Positions 8,988 through 16,873 of a stretch of 64,000 bases of DNA are shown piece by piece. The notes beneath the pieces were generated by a model that was not told the origin of the DNA, did no database searches, and was given only the letters and a program-made list of their open reading frames with translations. The number at the start of each line of letters is the position of its first letter. Position 1 is the first letter of the stretch. Source of the DNA: Salinibaculum sp. SYNS191 (GTDB taxonomy: Archaea; Halobacteriota; Halobacteria; Halobacteriales; Haloarculaceae); the NCBI RefSeq assembly GCF_037338445.1, contig NZ_CP147838.1, forward strand, positions 3,162,001-3,226,000, written 5' to 3'. Both the position numbers and the translations under genes were made by a program.

Positions 8988-9902
8988 TCAATTACTTCCC
9001 GAGGTTCGACCGACACCGACGCTTGGCCATCGAACTCGGTCACGATACAGTCCGGCTCCGACGAGGCCAACGACGCCGAGCGCAACGCCCCACGTCAGAA
9101 TCGCGTGGGGGACGTTGATCGTCACCAGCGCCGACGGGAGCAATACGCCCTCCGGTGCGACCACCGAAAGGTCGATTGGAAGCCGGCCCTGCGTAGCGTT
9201 GTCGGCTCCGTGCATCACCATGGCGAGCCACGCACTCCCGCCGGAGCCGTTGAATACCCACGCCAGCAGCACCGAGAAGCCGACGATGCCGACGAAGTAC
9301 GAGCCGACCATCAGCACTCCCCAGTCGGCACGGAAGCCACCCGGCAGGAACTGCGGCAGGTGCCAGAAGCCCCAGAACACGCCGACGACGAGCGCCCCTC
9401 CCAGGGCACCGTAGCGTTCTTGCAGTTCTGGCTGGGCGAACCCGCGCCAGCCGAACTCCTCCTGACCGCCGCCAAGCAGCGTTCCGATGACGATGCCGAT
9501 GACGATTGTCGTCGGGTTGACTTCGAACGCATTCCAGTCGATTGGGCCGCCGATGGCCCACGAGACGATGCCAGCGGCGTAGACGATGAGGAACGGGATG
9601 ACGATAGCCGCGGCGTACCACGTCCAGTGGACACGGACCTTCGCGACGCGTCGGAACCACTCGCGGACGCTCTCGTCGCTCGCGGCGACGACCAGTGCTG
9701 CCGCCACCGAGGGCGCAAGCGCGCTCAGGAAACCTGCGAAGAACCAGCTCGTCCAAGACGGCTGTGTCATCCCGAGGATGTCCGGCAGCGCCCCAACGCC
9801 CCACGCCAGCGCATACGCCAGGGCGAAAAACGAGGTGAGCCGCTGTTTGCGGACAAATCCACGGACGGACTCGAACACGCCGGAACCGTCTGCCGCCGTC
9901 AT
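8988..9902 (-). CDS. CPBP family intramembrane glutamic endopeptidase
   Basis: A 304-residue polytopic protein with the CPBP motifs QEEFGWRGFAQPELQ and FWGFWHLPQF and a later MHGADNA segment. Its ATG shares one base with the stop of the upstream CPBP gene (TAATG), so the pair is co-translated. Sequence similarity between the two suggests tandem duplication followed by divergence. Function in haloarchaea is unknown: prenyl-protein processing, regulated membrane proteolysis or self-immunity to a peptide are all possible. Confidence 0.85.
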   Translation of the reverse strand: MTAADGSGVFESVRGFVRKQRLTSFFALAYALAWGVGALPDILGMTQPSWTSWFFAGFLSALAPSVAAALVVAASDESVREWFRRVAKVRVHWTWYAAAIVIPFLIVYAAGIVSWAIGGPIDWNAFEVNPTTIVIGIVIGTLLGGGQEEFGWRGFAQPELQERYGALGGALVVGVFWGFWHLPQFLPGGFRADWGVLMVGSYFVGIVGFSVLLAWVFNGSGGSAWLAMVMHGADNATQGRLPIDLSVVAPEGVLLPSALVTINVPHAILTWGVALGVVGLVGAGLYRDRVRWPSVGVGRTSGSN

Positions 9903-10789
9903 TATCCGACCTCCGACCCGCGTCCAGGTGTCGATGGCTTGGACCTGTCGGCACCGGCGTCGTACCCGAGTCGGCCACCGGTCGCGACGATGAGCGCAAT
10001 CGCGACCAGCCAGACGCCGATGTCGACTGCAACGAGAACCGTCAGAAAGCTCTCGCCGGTGATGGCGTCTATCGGAATTGGCACGAGCGTGCTGTTAGCC
10101 GTGTTGATGCCCGCATGCAGCACTATCGCGAGCAGCACGCTCTCTGTTCCATTGTAAATCCAGGTCAGGAGGAATGCGAAGCCGACGATGTTCACGACCC
10201 GGAGGACGAGTCCGGGGAGTTCCTCGACGAGCCACGCGAAACTGTAGACGGCGTTCGGGTCGGCCGCCAGTTGCGGCAGGTGCCAGAAGGCCCACACGAC
10301 GCCGAGAATCAGTGTTGCCGACACCGGCGCGTACTGCTCCTGGAGTCTGGGGAGGGCGAACCCGCGCCAGCCGGGTTCTTCGTTCCCGCCTCCGATGAGT
10401 GCAACCGTCACGAACGAGACAGCGACGAGTGAGGCCCGTCCGGCAAGAACACTCGGGTCGACGCCCATTCCGAATAGGAGCATGCCAGCACTCGCCAGCA
10501 CCACGACGAGCACGGGGAGGAACAGGGCGGCGAGATACCACCGCGGTGCGACGCGCCAGCGCACGATCTGTCCCGCCCACGCCCGCAGTGAACTCCCGTC
10601 GAGCCACGTGACGACGGCACCGGCGACTGCGGGACCGAAGCCACCCGCCACGTAGCTGAGCGTTCGGATCGGTTCGGCTGCCCCGAGGATGCCGGGGAGC
10701 CAGCCTACCCACGAGAAGCCATACGCGAGCAGGAAAAACGAGGCGACTGGATGGCGGGCCACCCGCCCGCGGAGGGAGGGGCTGCTCAT
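9902..10789 (-). CDS. CPBP family intramembrane glutamic endopeptidase, first gene of the pair
   Basis: A 295-residue polytopic protein. Its first motif is GGNEEPGWRGFALPRLQ (Glu-Glu followed by Arg), the second WAFWHLPQLA, and then LHAGINTA. It is the promoter-proximal gene of a two-gene operon with the CPBP gene at 8988. The region upstream (10790-11013) holds no recognisable gene. All catalytic positions expected of a CPBP protease are present, so it is probably active. Confidence 0.85.
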   Translation of the reverse strand: MSSPSLRGRVARHPVASFFLLAYGFSWVGWLPGILGAAEPIRTLSYVAGGFGPAVAGAVVTWLDGSSLRAWAGQIVRWRVAPRWYLAALFLPVLVVVLASAGMLLFGMGVDPSVLAGRASLVAVSFVTVALIGGGNEEPGWRGFALPRLQEQYAPVSATLILGVVWAFWHLPQLAADPNAVYSFAWLVEELPGLVLRVVNIVGFAFLLTWIYNGTESVLLAIVLHAGINTANSTLVPIPIDAITGESFLTVLVAVDIGVWLVAIALIVATGGRLGYDAGADRSKPSTPGRGSEVG

Positions 10790-10940
10790 GTGGTTCTAGA
10801 TGCCAGCGATACTGTCAATGTGGACGATTCTTCTCAGACCGTGGGAAGTTGCAGGCCGACGAGTCCCAGTGTCAAGGCGCCGGGCAGGGAGGACTGTCTG
10901 GCGATGAGCACCGACAGCGGAGATGGCCGGCAAGCCGCCC

Positions 10941-11471
10941 TCAAAGCGTGAAGCGTCGCGCGGGCCAGGTCCTGGGCGTCCCCCGCCTCGCACACCGTCT
11001 GTCAGCCTGCGGACTATCGAATCTTCTCCAGCGAGCGATGCTCTGTTTCATCAGCGTGTGTAGCGAGGTACTGCAGAACCTGTTCGAACGCCTCAATCTC
11101 ACCCGTCGCTTCGTCACTCGCTGCGCGCTGGCCTTCCCTGATGGCGTCGACCCGCCGACCCTCGGCGAGTTGGCGTTGCTCCCTGACGAACTCTCGGAGG
11201 CGGTCGATTCTGATGCGCTCGACGTCGGTATCCAGCATGCTACGGTCAACGGAGTGCCAATACTTGAATGCGCTCCATCGATCTTGCACTCGTCTTGCCC
11301 GTCATCCAGTCGGGATTCGAGTTCGTCGACGCGCTCTTGGAGTGCTGTGACGCGGCGCTTTCGCTGTCGCAGAACGTACAGCACACCGATGGGAATGCCG
11401 AAGAGAATCCCGAAGATGAGGACGATCACCAGCATTTCCGCGGGTGTCGGAAGTTGGAGTGGGAGGGGCAC
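10941..11471 (-). CDS. Small single-pass membrane protein; C-terminal part of the frame doubtful
   Basis: The first 60 residues look real. An N-terminal transmembrane helix (MLVIVLIFGILFGIPIGVLY) is followed by a basic patch (RQRKRRV) and a coiled-coil heptad stretch (ALQERVDELESRLDD). After about residue 62 the translation becomes serine-rich and arginine-rich and looks like a wrong-frame shadow of the gene at 11014-11289. The true protein probably either ends earlier or continues by a one-base shift into that frame. The family is not recognised. Confidence 0.4.
   Translation of the reverse strand: MPLPLQLPTPAEMLVIVLIFGILFGIPIGVLYVLRQRKRRVTALQERVDELESRLDDGQDECKIDGAHSSIGTPLTVACWIPTSSASESTASESSSGSNANSPRVGGSTPSGKASAQRVTKRRVRLRRSNRFCSTSLHTLMKQSIARWRRFDSPQADRRCARRGTPRTWPARRFTL
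11014..11289 (-). CDS. Small charged, coiled-coil-like protein (possibly the frameshifted C-terminal part of the gene upstream)
   Basis: This frame has strongly coding third-position GC from about 11240 to its end. The protein (VERIRIDRLREFVREQRQLA, then more charged helix) is helical and highly charged. An ATG at 11238 would give a 74-residue protein; the longer frame begins at 11289. The overlapping upstream frame encodes a membrane anchor followed by a coiled coil and loses coding character where this one gains it. A single anchored protein broken by a frameshift near 11285-11295 is therefore plausible. Function unknown. Confidence 0.5.
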   Translation of the reverse strand: MQDRWSAFKYWHSVDRSMLDTDVERIRIDRLREFVREQRQLAEGRRVDAIREGQRAASDEATGEIEAFEQVLQYLATHADETEHRSLEKIR

Positions 11472-11574
11472 GGATGAAGATACGGTCAGTTTCCTCTAAT
11501 ACGTACCTCCAGTCCGTTCCTGCTGACCGAAACTCGTCGGCTAACGTTATACCTGCGGACAGGCTGTTTCCTGT

Positions 11575-12183
11575 ATGAAACGACTGAATGCACTCTTTCG
11601 CCCTGTCGAGCGATATGCGGATGGCGTCTCTCCCAAAACCCACGGGATAGTAGCCATCGTCTCGCTTGCCACCTTTGTCGGAGTAATCGCACTGGGGTTC
11701 GTCCCGGTGACACGCCAGATCGAGACATCCGGCTACACTACTTCGGATTTGCAGGACGCGACGACCCGGGCGGAGGTAGATACGATACTGCAGGCCTTTG
11801 AGCCAGTCATGGACTCCGTTATGCTTCTATCGGTCCTCGATTACATCTTCATTCTGGCTGGGTTCTTCCTGTTTTTCTCACTCCACTCGCTCGTCCTGCA
11901 CACGCTGGCGTTCCACGACAGGCTGGCGCTGATTCCGAAGATCGGAATGGTCCTGACTGTCTTTTCTCGGCTCCTCGACTCTCTGGAGAACCTCTGGGTT
12001 ATCCTGATCTACACGAATCCCGAGGACTACGCGACGATCCTAATCTCCTTGATGAACGCTTCTGAAACGCTGAAGTGGACGCTCGTCAGAGTCGAATATC
12101 CCACGCTCGGAGTAGCCATCGTGGTTGCACTGCTCATACGGTATACCTCAGTGTTCGACAAGTACGTGGCGAGTCGACACTAG
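11575..12183 (+). CDS. Membrane protein of unknown function, four transmembrane segments
   Basis: A 202-residue protein with hydrophobic segments near residues 25-43, 85-110, 120-140 and 175-192, and a basic N-terminus (MKRLNALFRPVERY). The hydrophobic segments are separated by short acidic loops (for example TTSDLQDATTRAEVD). It has no known catalytic motif and I do not recognise the family. The last codons (VASRH, stop) and the following about 150 bases are the source of a partial direct duplication found again at 12829-12954. Confidence 0.65.
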   Translation: MKRLNALFRPVERYADGVSPKTHGIVAIVSLATFVGVIALGFVPVTRQIETSGYTTSDLQDATTRAEVDTILQAFEPVMDSVMLLSVLDYIFILAGFFLFFSLHSLVLHTLAFHDRLALIPKIGMVLTVFSRLLDSLENLWVILIYTNPEDYATILISLMNASETLKWTLVRVEYPTLGVAIVVALLIRYTSVFDKYVASRH

Positions 12184-12336
12184 CCACCCGCAACAGGTCG
12201 GTTTCGGGCTCTCTGTCTGTGTTGGTTTCGGTCTCTCTGTCTGTGTTGGTTTCGGTCTCTCTGTCAGTGATGGTTATATCGTCTATATGAACTGAACATA
12301 TCCAATTTCCGTACAGTCAAGCAGTTGCGAATCGAA
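12164..12336 (+). repeat. Direct repeat, copy 1 (includes a 24-base tandem repeat at 12197-12268)
   Basis: The stretch begins in the last codons of the membrane-protein gene (acgtggcgagtcgacactag) and runs to gcgaatcgaa. It recurs, shortened, at 12829-12954. Copy 1 contains about three units of a 24-base tandem repeat built on gttggtttcggtctctct, of which copy 2 keeps only one. The last 18 bases around its right edge (gcgaatcgaactgctccg, 12327-12344) are also found inside the relE-like pseudogene at 13184-13201. Confidence 0.85.
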
Positions 12337-12431
12337 CTGCTCCGAGATTCCGGACGAGCGAGATCTTTCGGCATTTTCGTCGCTTTCAGTCTTAACGCTC
12401 TTTACGGTGGCTGCCGTATATCCGCGCAACG

Positions 12432-12803
12432 ATGTCTATCGACCGAGATACATTCGAGAACACGAGTGAGGACGAACTTGCAGAACTCTCCGTCCCCGAT
12501 CAAGTCCTCGGGTTTCTCGCCGCTAACGAGGATCGGGCCTTCAAGGCCCGCGAAATCGCGTCCCAGATCGACGTCGACGAGGGCGCAGTCAGCACCGCGC
12601 TCTCCCGATTGAAGGATCGCGACCTCGTCGAACACAAGGCAACGTACTGGGCGATCACCGACGACGCCGAGCGACTCGAGGGATACAGTGGCTACGAGCG
12701 AGCGACCGCGCTGTTCAACGACCAATTCGGCGCGGAGGACAAGAACACGTGGCGGGGACACGCACCCGAGGAACCACACCCGAGCGTCGAGGACGAACAG
12801 TGA
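12432..12803 (+). CDS. MarR-like winged-helix protein (antitoxin-type), now without an intact partner
   Basis: A 123-residue protein with a winged helix at residues about 20-75 (AREIASQIDVDEGAVSTALS followed by RLKDRDLVEHKATYWAI) and a C-terminal tail (KNTWRGHAPEEPHP). In haloarchaea this type of protein is commonly encoded just before a PemK/MazF-like toxin, and here a GTG start overlaps its stop (GTGA). The partner is cut off after about 12 codons. As an orphan it may still act as a DNA-binding repressor; this is inference. Confidence 0.75.
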   Translation: MSIDRDTFENTSEDELAELSVPDQVLGFLAANEDRAFKAREIASQIDVDEGAVSTALSRLKDRDLVEHKATYWAITDDAERLEGYSGYERATALFNDQFGAEDKNTWRGHAPEEPHPSVEDEQ

Positions 12804-12913
12804 CCGACGCAGAGGCACCAATCTTCGAACGTGGCGAGTCGACACTAGCCACCCACAACAGGTCGGTTTCGGGCTCTCTGTCAGTGAAAGGTTATCCCAC
12901 CCATGCGAACTGA
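12800..12913 (+). pseudogene. Truncated PemK/MazF-like toxin start
   Basis: A GTG overlapping the HTH stop begins VTDAEAPIFERG, which resembles the conserved N-terminus of haloarchaeal MazF-like toxins (acidic leader, then FERGD). The match stops at the edge of the direct repeat. The following residues (ESTLATHNRS...) come from duplicated sequence and end at a TGA at 12911. The rest of the toxin is absent. The assignment rests on a 12-residue stretch and the neighbouring antitoxin-like gene. Confidence 0.5.
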
Positions 12914-12954
12914 ACATATCCAATTTCCGTACAGTCAAGCCGTTGCGAATCGAA
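12829..12954 (+). repeat. Direct repeat, copy 2, interrupting a toxin-like frame
   Basis: A second, shorter copy of 12164-12336 with several base differences. It carries the end of the membrane-protein gene (gtggcgagtcgacactagcc), one unit of the tandem repeat and the tail gaactgaacatatccaattt...gcgaatcgaa. It is joined directly to the eleventh or twelfth codon of a MazF-like start. The junctions suggest recombination between short identical segments. Confidence 0.85.
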
Positions 12955-12959
12955 TCGCG

Positions 12960-13247
12960 TCAGTCGTCGTCAGCAGTGTAGGCCCCGCTTCGATGTTCGA
13001 TCCGGTGTACCTCCAACACGTGCTCGCTCCGGTCGAGCGTGCAGGCAAGCCGATACTGACCGATTCGGAGTTTCGAGAACGGACCACCGGTCAGCGGTTC
13101 GAGGAATGCGTCAGGCTCGCGTCACTTCGATTCGACAACCTCGTCGAGTTTCGAGACGACCCGGTCCTGTACGTGCAGGTCGAGCGAATCGAACTGCTCC
13201 GCAGCTTGCGGCGTGAACTTCCACGTCCAATCGTCGTCACTCGTCAT
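12960..13247 (-). pseudogene. RelE/ParE-like toxin with an in-frame stop codon
   Basis: Read on the minus strand from the ATG at 13247 the frame gives MTSDDDWTWKFTPQAAEQFD, then LDLHVQDRVVSKLDEVVESK, then TGA. It continues unbroken as REPDAFLEPLTGGPFSKLRI, GQYRLACTLDRSEHVLEVHR, and ends at a second TGA at 12960. The complete frame is a typical 95-residue RelE-family toxin, in which a tryptophan is usual at the stop position (E-W-REP). A single TGG-to-TGA change explains it. It overlaps the end of the RHH antitoxin by 11 bases, as expected for an antitoxin-toxin operon. Confidence 0.78.
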
Positions 13248-13533
13248 CCGCGTCCTGATCCATCATCTCGACGACTTCCTCGCGGGATACCAGTTCTGCC
13301 TCGCCCGACCGAAGGTTGTGCTCGCTCGCCGCGATCTGTTTCCACCCTTCGCGCGAGAACTCCGGGTGCTTCACCGCGTCGCGGGCAGCGTAGCGGAGAA
13401 ACTCACTCCGCGAATTGAACCCCTGTTCTTGCCACGTCGTGTCGATATCTTCGAGGAACGCCTTGCTGAGCCGAAGATTTATCTGGACCATCTCGGGCCC
13501 GTCGTCGCCACCAGTAGTATCCGCGTCGGACAT
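13237..13533 (-). CDS. Ribbon-helix-helix (CopG-like) antitoxin
   Basis: A 98-residue protein with an acidic N-terminus. The ribbon-helix-helix lies at residues about 15-55 (MVQINLRLSKAFLEDIDTTW, then GFNSRSEFLRYAARDAVK), and the acidic C-terminal tail would contact the toxin. It lies directly upstream of, and overlaps, the RelE-like frame, so it was the antitoxin of that module. With the toxin interrupted it may persist as an autoregulator. A TATA-like stretch (gtatatactaaat) lies about 15-30 bases upstream. Confidence 0.82.
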   Translation of the reverse strand: MSDADTTGGDDGPEMVQINLRLSKAFLEDIDTTWQEQGFNSRSEFLRYAARDAVKHPEFSREGWKQIAASEHNLRSGEAELVSREEVVEMMDQDADDE

Positions 13534-13685
13534 ATACAGATGCTTTGCGCTCGTATATACTAAATCTTCCCACTGCTGCGCCGACGACTACAGGACCTCA
13601 GAGGTGAATATGATACATACTGCGAGCGCATACCCGCGATTCGAGGCGACTGTGACGACTGGCAGTGTTACGGCGGTTCCCTCAC

Positions 13686-15758
13686 CTATTTGTCGTCGTC
13701 ACGGAGGTGATCGTAGGCCCTGTTCGCCCCGACGAGCGCTGCGAGTGACGCGAGTCCCGACACCACTCCGAACCCGGGGCCGTTTGCGGACGGGCTCGCT
13801 GTCGACCCGTCTTCACCAGATCCGCTGTTTGCGCCACTGGTGTCGGCGGTTTCTGTCTCCCCGTCATTCGCTGTTGCAGTGGCTGCGTTCTCGTCCAGTG
13901 TTACCTGGATGGTGTGTGCCTCGTCCTCTTCGAGTTGGACCTGCGTCGCGAAGGTCTCGTAGCCAGATAGGTCGACATCGGCGGTGAGGTTCGCGGGGGA
14001 GAGCTGCACTGGCCCGAATCTTCCCTGGGTGTTTGTCTGCAGCGTCGCGACCACGGTGTCCGTGTCGATGTCCACAATATCGACAGCCACGCCTTCCGCG
14101 GGCGTGCCGTCCTGATACCGAACCCTGCCGCGCACACGGCTGTTCGGGGTCGCCGTGCCGGTGTCCTCGTCCAGTGTTACCTGGATGGTGTGTGCCTCGT
14201 CCTCTTCGAGTTGAACCTGTGTTGCGAAGGTCTCGTAGCCAGATAGGTCGACATCGGCGGTGAGGTTCGCGGGGGAAAGCTGTACCGGCCCGAACGCCCC
14301 CTGGGTGTTTGTCTGCAGCGTCGCGACCGCGGTGTCCGTGTCGATGTCCACGATATCGACAGCCACGCCTTCGGCGGGCGTGCCGTCTTCATACGTCACC
14401 TCGCCAGTGATGCGGCTGTTCGGCCCCTCGCCGTCGGGACAGGACCCGTAATCGACGGAGCCACGTCGGTCAGTGACGTCGCCGTCGAAGGCGTAGAGCG
14501 TCTCCTGGTTGGCGACGTACACTAAGCCGTTGGAGATGGCTGGGGAGGTAGTCACCTTGCTCTCGAGATTCTCCGCCCACAGCCGCCCGCCGTCGGCAGC
14601 GTCGATAGCGTGGAACTGCCCGCCAGTGTCGCCGACGTAGACGACGCCATTTGCGACGGCTGGGGCTGCCACCACCTTGCTGCCAAGGATCGTCGACCAC
14701 TGTTCGTCACCGGTCGCAGCGTCGAACGCACGGAGCTTCCCGTCTCTCGTCCCCACGAAGAGGGTACAGCCGGCCACCGCTGGGCCTGCGTCGGGCCCGA
14801 GATCGACGCCCTCGGTCTTCCAGACCTCCTCGCCGGTGGTGGGGTCGAGCGCCCAGAGGACTTCGGACTCGTAGTCACCCAGATAGAGGAGACTGTTCGC
14901 GACGGTGGGTGCGGTGAGGTAGTATTGAGCGTTGCCAACGTCGACGAGGTCCTGTTTCCAGTCGAGGTCACCCGTCGCCGCGTCGAAGGCATAGACGTAC
15001 AGCGTGTCAAGCCCGCTCGTCGTTGCGTATACCGTGCCGTCGTGGACCGCTGGCGTCGTCCGAAGCTTGAGCCTCTCATTATCTTCGTGCGTGTCGTACG
15101 CCCACTGGATCGTCCCGTTGGCTGCGTCGACTGCGTACATCGTGCCCGCGTTGGTGCCGAAATAGATCGTTCCGTCGTCGACGGCCGGTGACGCCCGGGC
15201 TTTTCCTTCGACCTCGTAGGTCCACTGCTCTGTACCCGTCGCTGGATCGGCCGCGACCACTTTCCCGTCGGTGTGGATGTAGTAGAGGCGACCCTCGGCG
15301 ACCGCTGGCGTGGTCTCGACGCTCCTGAAGAACAGTTGGCCGGTGCTCCACGTCTGCTCTCCGCTGTTGGCGTCCACTGCATAGAGTTGCCCGCCGCGAC
15401 TCGTGGTAGACCCGATGTAGACAATGCCGTCGGCAACGACCGGCGAAGAGTGCGTGAACGTATCGTTGTTTGCAGACGTCCGAGTCCAGGCAGTCGTCGG
15501 ATTCCCGGTCGGTGTCAGTGCATCCGGGCTATGGCGCGTATTTCTCAGGTCGTAGCCCGCCGTTGGCCACGCCACGTTTGCCTGCGTTTGGCGCTCGCCG
15601 GTTGCCAACGAACGCTCCGTGGAGCGCCCCGTAACCTGCCCGATCATACCCGTCCCGAGGCCACTGCCCGCCAGGAGTGCAGTCGTCGATACACCGCCGA
15701 GTATCTGCCGACGCGAGACGTCCACCGAGGATTCATCCGTATCCTGCTCAGCAGTCAT
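13686..15758 (-). CDS. Secreted PQQ-like beta-propeller protein with two carboxypeptidase-regulatory-like domains and a PGF-CTERM-like tail
   Basis: A 690-residue exported protein. Residues about 15-40 (SRRQILGGVSTTALLAGSGL) form a Tat signal. Residues about 60-420 hold repeated PQQ blades of the form 'YAVDAANGTIQW' and 'VVYVGDTGGQFHAID', making an eight-bladed-type propeller. Two nearly identical Ig-like carboxypeptidase regulatory domains follow (about 445-535 and 540-625). A low-complexity Ser/Gly/Asp linker leads to GPGFGVVSGLASLAAL with a basic end, resembling the archaeosortase PGF-CTERM signal. It is probably a cell-surface binding or scaffolding protein; no enzymatic residues are evident. 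Confidence 0.82.
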   Translation of the reverse strand: MTAEQDTDESSVDVSRRQILGGVSTTALLAGSGLGTGMIGQVTGRSTERSLATGERQTQANVAWPTAGYDLRNTRHSPDALTPTGNPTTAWTRTSANNDTFTHSSPVVADGIVYIGSTTSRGGQLYAVDANSGEQTWSTGQLFFRSVETTPAVAEGRLYYIHTDGKVVAADPATGTEQWTYEVEGKARASPAVDDGTIYFGTNAGTMYAVDAANGTIQWAYDTHEDNERLKLRTTPAVHDGTVYATTSGLDTLYVYAFDAATGDLDWKQDLVDVGNAQYYLTAPTVANSLLYLGDYESEVLWALDPTTGEEVWKTEGVDLGPDAGPAVAGCTLFVGTRDGKLRAFDAATGDEQWSTILGSKVVAAPAVANGVVYVGDTGGQFHAIDAADGGRLWAENLESKVTTSPAISNGLVYVANQETLYAFDGDVTDRRGSVDYGSCPDGEGPNSRITGEVTYEDGTPAEGVAVDIVDIDTDTAVATLQTNTQGAFGPVQLSPANLTADVDLSGYETFATQVQLEEDEAHTIQVTLDEDTGTATPNSRVRGRVRYQDGTPAEGVAVDIVDIDTDTVVATLQTNTQGRFGPVQLSPANLTADVDLSGYETFATQVQLEEDEAHTIQVTLDENAATATANDGETETADTSGANSGSGEDGSTASPSANGPGFGVVSGLASLAALVGANRAYDHLRDDDK
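13898..14386 (-). repeat. Near-identical intragenic repeat (two copies, about 219 bases each)
   Basis: Segments about 13898-14116 and 14168-14386 within the PQQ protein gene are almost identical. They encode two copies of the same regulatory-like domain (shared core DGTPAEGVAVDIVDIDTDT). The low divergence indicates recent duplication or ongoing gene conversion, and the repeat number could vary by recombination. Confidence 0.85.
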
Positions 15759-15982
15759 TGCACGCCTCCCCCAGTTTCAATTTTCCAGACATGTCGAATG
15801 GGAATATATCAACAACGTGGATTAAATCAGGATGCTATGTATCTAGAATCGTGTCGAAGTCGGCCGCTGTCGCTCTCTCTAGCTCCAACAGGGACCGGCC
15901 GAACCGTTGTGGTAACGTCTCTGTCAATGGATAACCTCCTGTTCACTGGATTAGCCCCGAATCTCTCATAGTCCCCCCGGGA

Positions 15983-16636
15983 CTAGCCGCGAAAGAGTTT
16001 CAGTACCTCGTCAAGGACGTCCGGTTCCACGCCGACGAGATAATACTCACCGGGTTCGAGTTCCGTCTCGCCGCGCGCCATCCGCGTCCGGTTCCGATCC
16101 GAGATGACGAGGCTCCCTCTCGGGAGGCTGATATCTTCGAGCGTACGTCCGGCAACCGGGGCGTCCTCGGCGACCTCGATCTCCAGGATTTCGAGGTCGT
16201 GGTGGGTGGCGATGATGGTCCGTACTTCGTCGCCCGAGAGAATGTCAGCGGCTGTGTTCGCACTGAGTTCCTGTGGCAGGATCGTCGCGTCGGCAATCTC
16301 GTCGTACTCGTCCTCGGTTCCTGTCCCGGTTCGAGCGAGCGTTCTGATGTTGGGGGCGATTTGTTTTGCCTCCAAACAGATCGCGAGATTGGTCCCGGGC
16401 TCGTCGGTCAACGCGGCGATGGCGTCTGCCCGCTCGAGGTCTGCCTGTTCGAGAATCGACGGCGCCGTCGCATCTCCCTGCAGGACCATCGCGACGTACT
16501 CATCAGAGACCTCCTCTGATCGATCCTCGTCTTTCTCGATCAGGACGATCTCGTATCCGCGGTCTGCGAGTTCCTGTGCGGTTCGTAGTCCGATACGGCC
16601 GCCGCCGGCGATGACGATACGTTTCGTGTCTGGCAT
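15983..16636 (-). CDS. TrkA-like potassium uptake regulator (TrkA-N plus TrkA-C)
   Basis: A 217-residue protein. The N-terminal Rossmann domain (IAGGGRIGLRTAQELADRGY, then LIEKDEDRSEE) binds NAD(H) or a nucleotide. A C-terminal TrkA-C domain (residues about 135-215, with GRTLEDISLPRGSLVISDRN) normally senses a ligand. Such subunits gate Trk/Ktr-type potassium channels at the inner face of the membrane. The ATG at 16636 is preceded by GGAGG five bases upstream, one of the few clear Shine-Dalgarno sites here. No TrkH pore gene is adjacent, so its partner is elsewhere. Confidence 0.85.
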   Translation of the reverse strand: MPDTKRIVIAGGGRIGLRTAQELADRGYEIVLIEKDEDRSEEVSDEYVAMVLQGDATAPSILEQADLERADAIAALTDEPGTNLAICLEAKQIAPNIRTLARTGTGTEDEYDEIADATILPQELSANTAADILSGDEVRTIIATHHDLEILEIEVAEDAPVAGRTLEDISLPRGSLVISDRNRTRMARGETELEPGEYYLVGVEPDVLDEVLKLFRG

Positions 16637-16873
16637 AGGTTCCTCCATCCGTCGGATTACTCGAACGTGGACCGTCGCTCTCGGCCTCTTTGACTATTCG
16701 AGGAGGCCACATTTCAAGTCCCTGGTTTTTCCAGCGGTTCAGGAAACCGAGCGAGCGCGTTGCTCACGTCAATACTGGCTGGCGGATTACTTGGCGCTGG
16801 CTTGATATCTCGATGAGTTCACGCGTGACTTCGCGGTTGGTTCACCCCCGATGAGGACGAAGACACGACGTCG

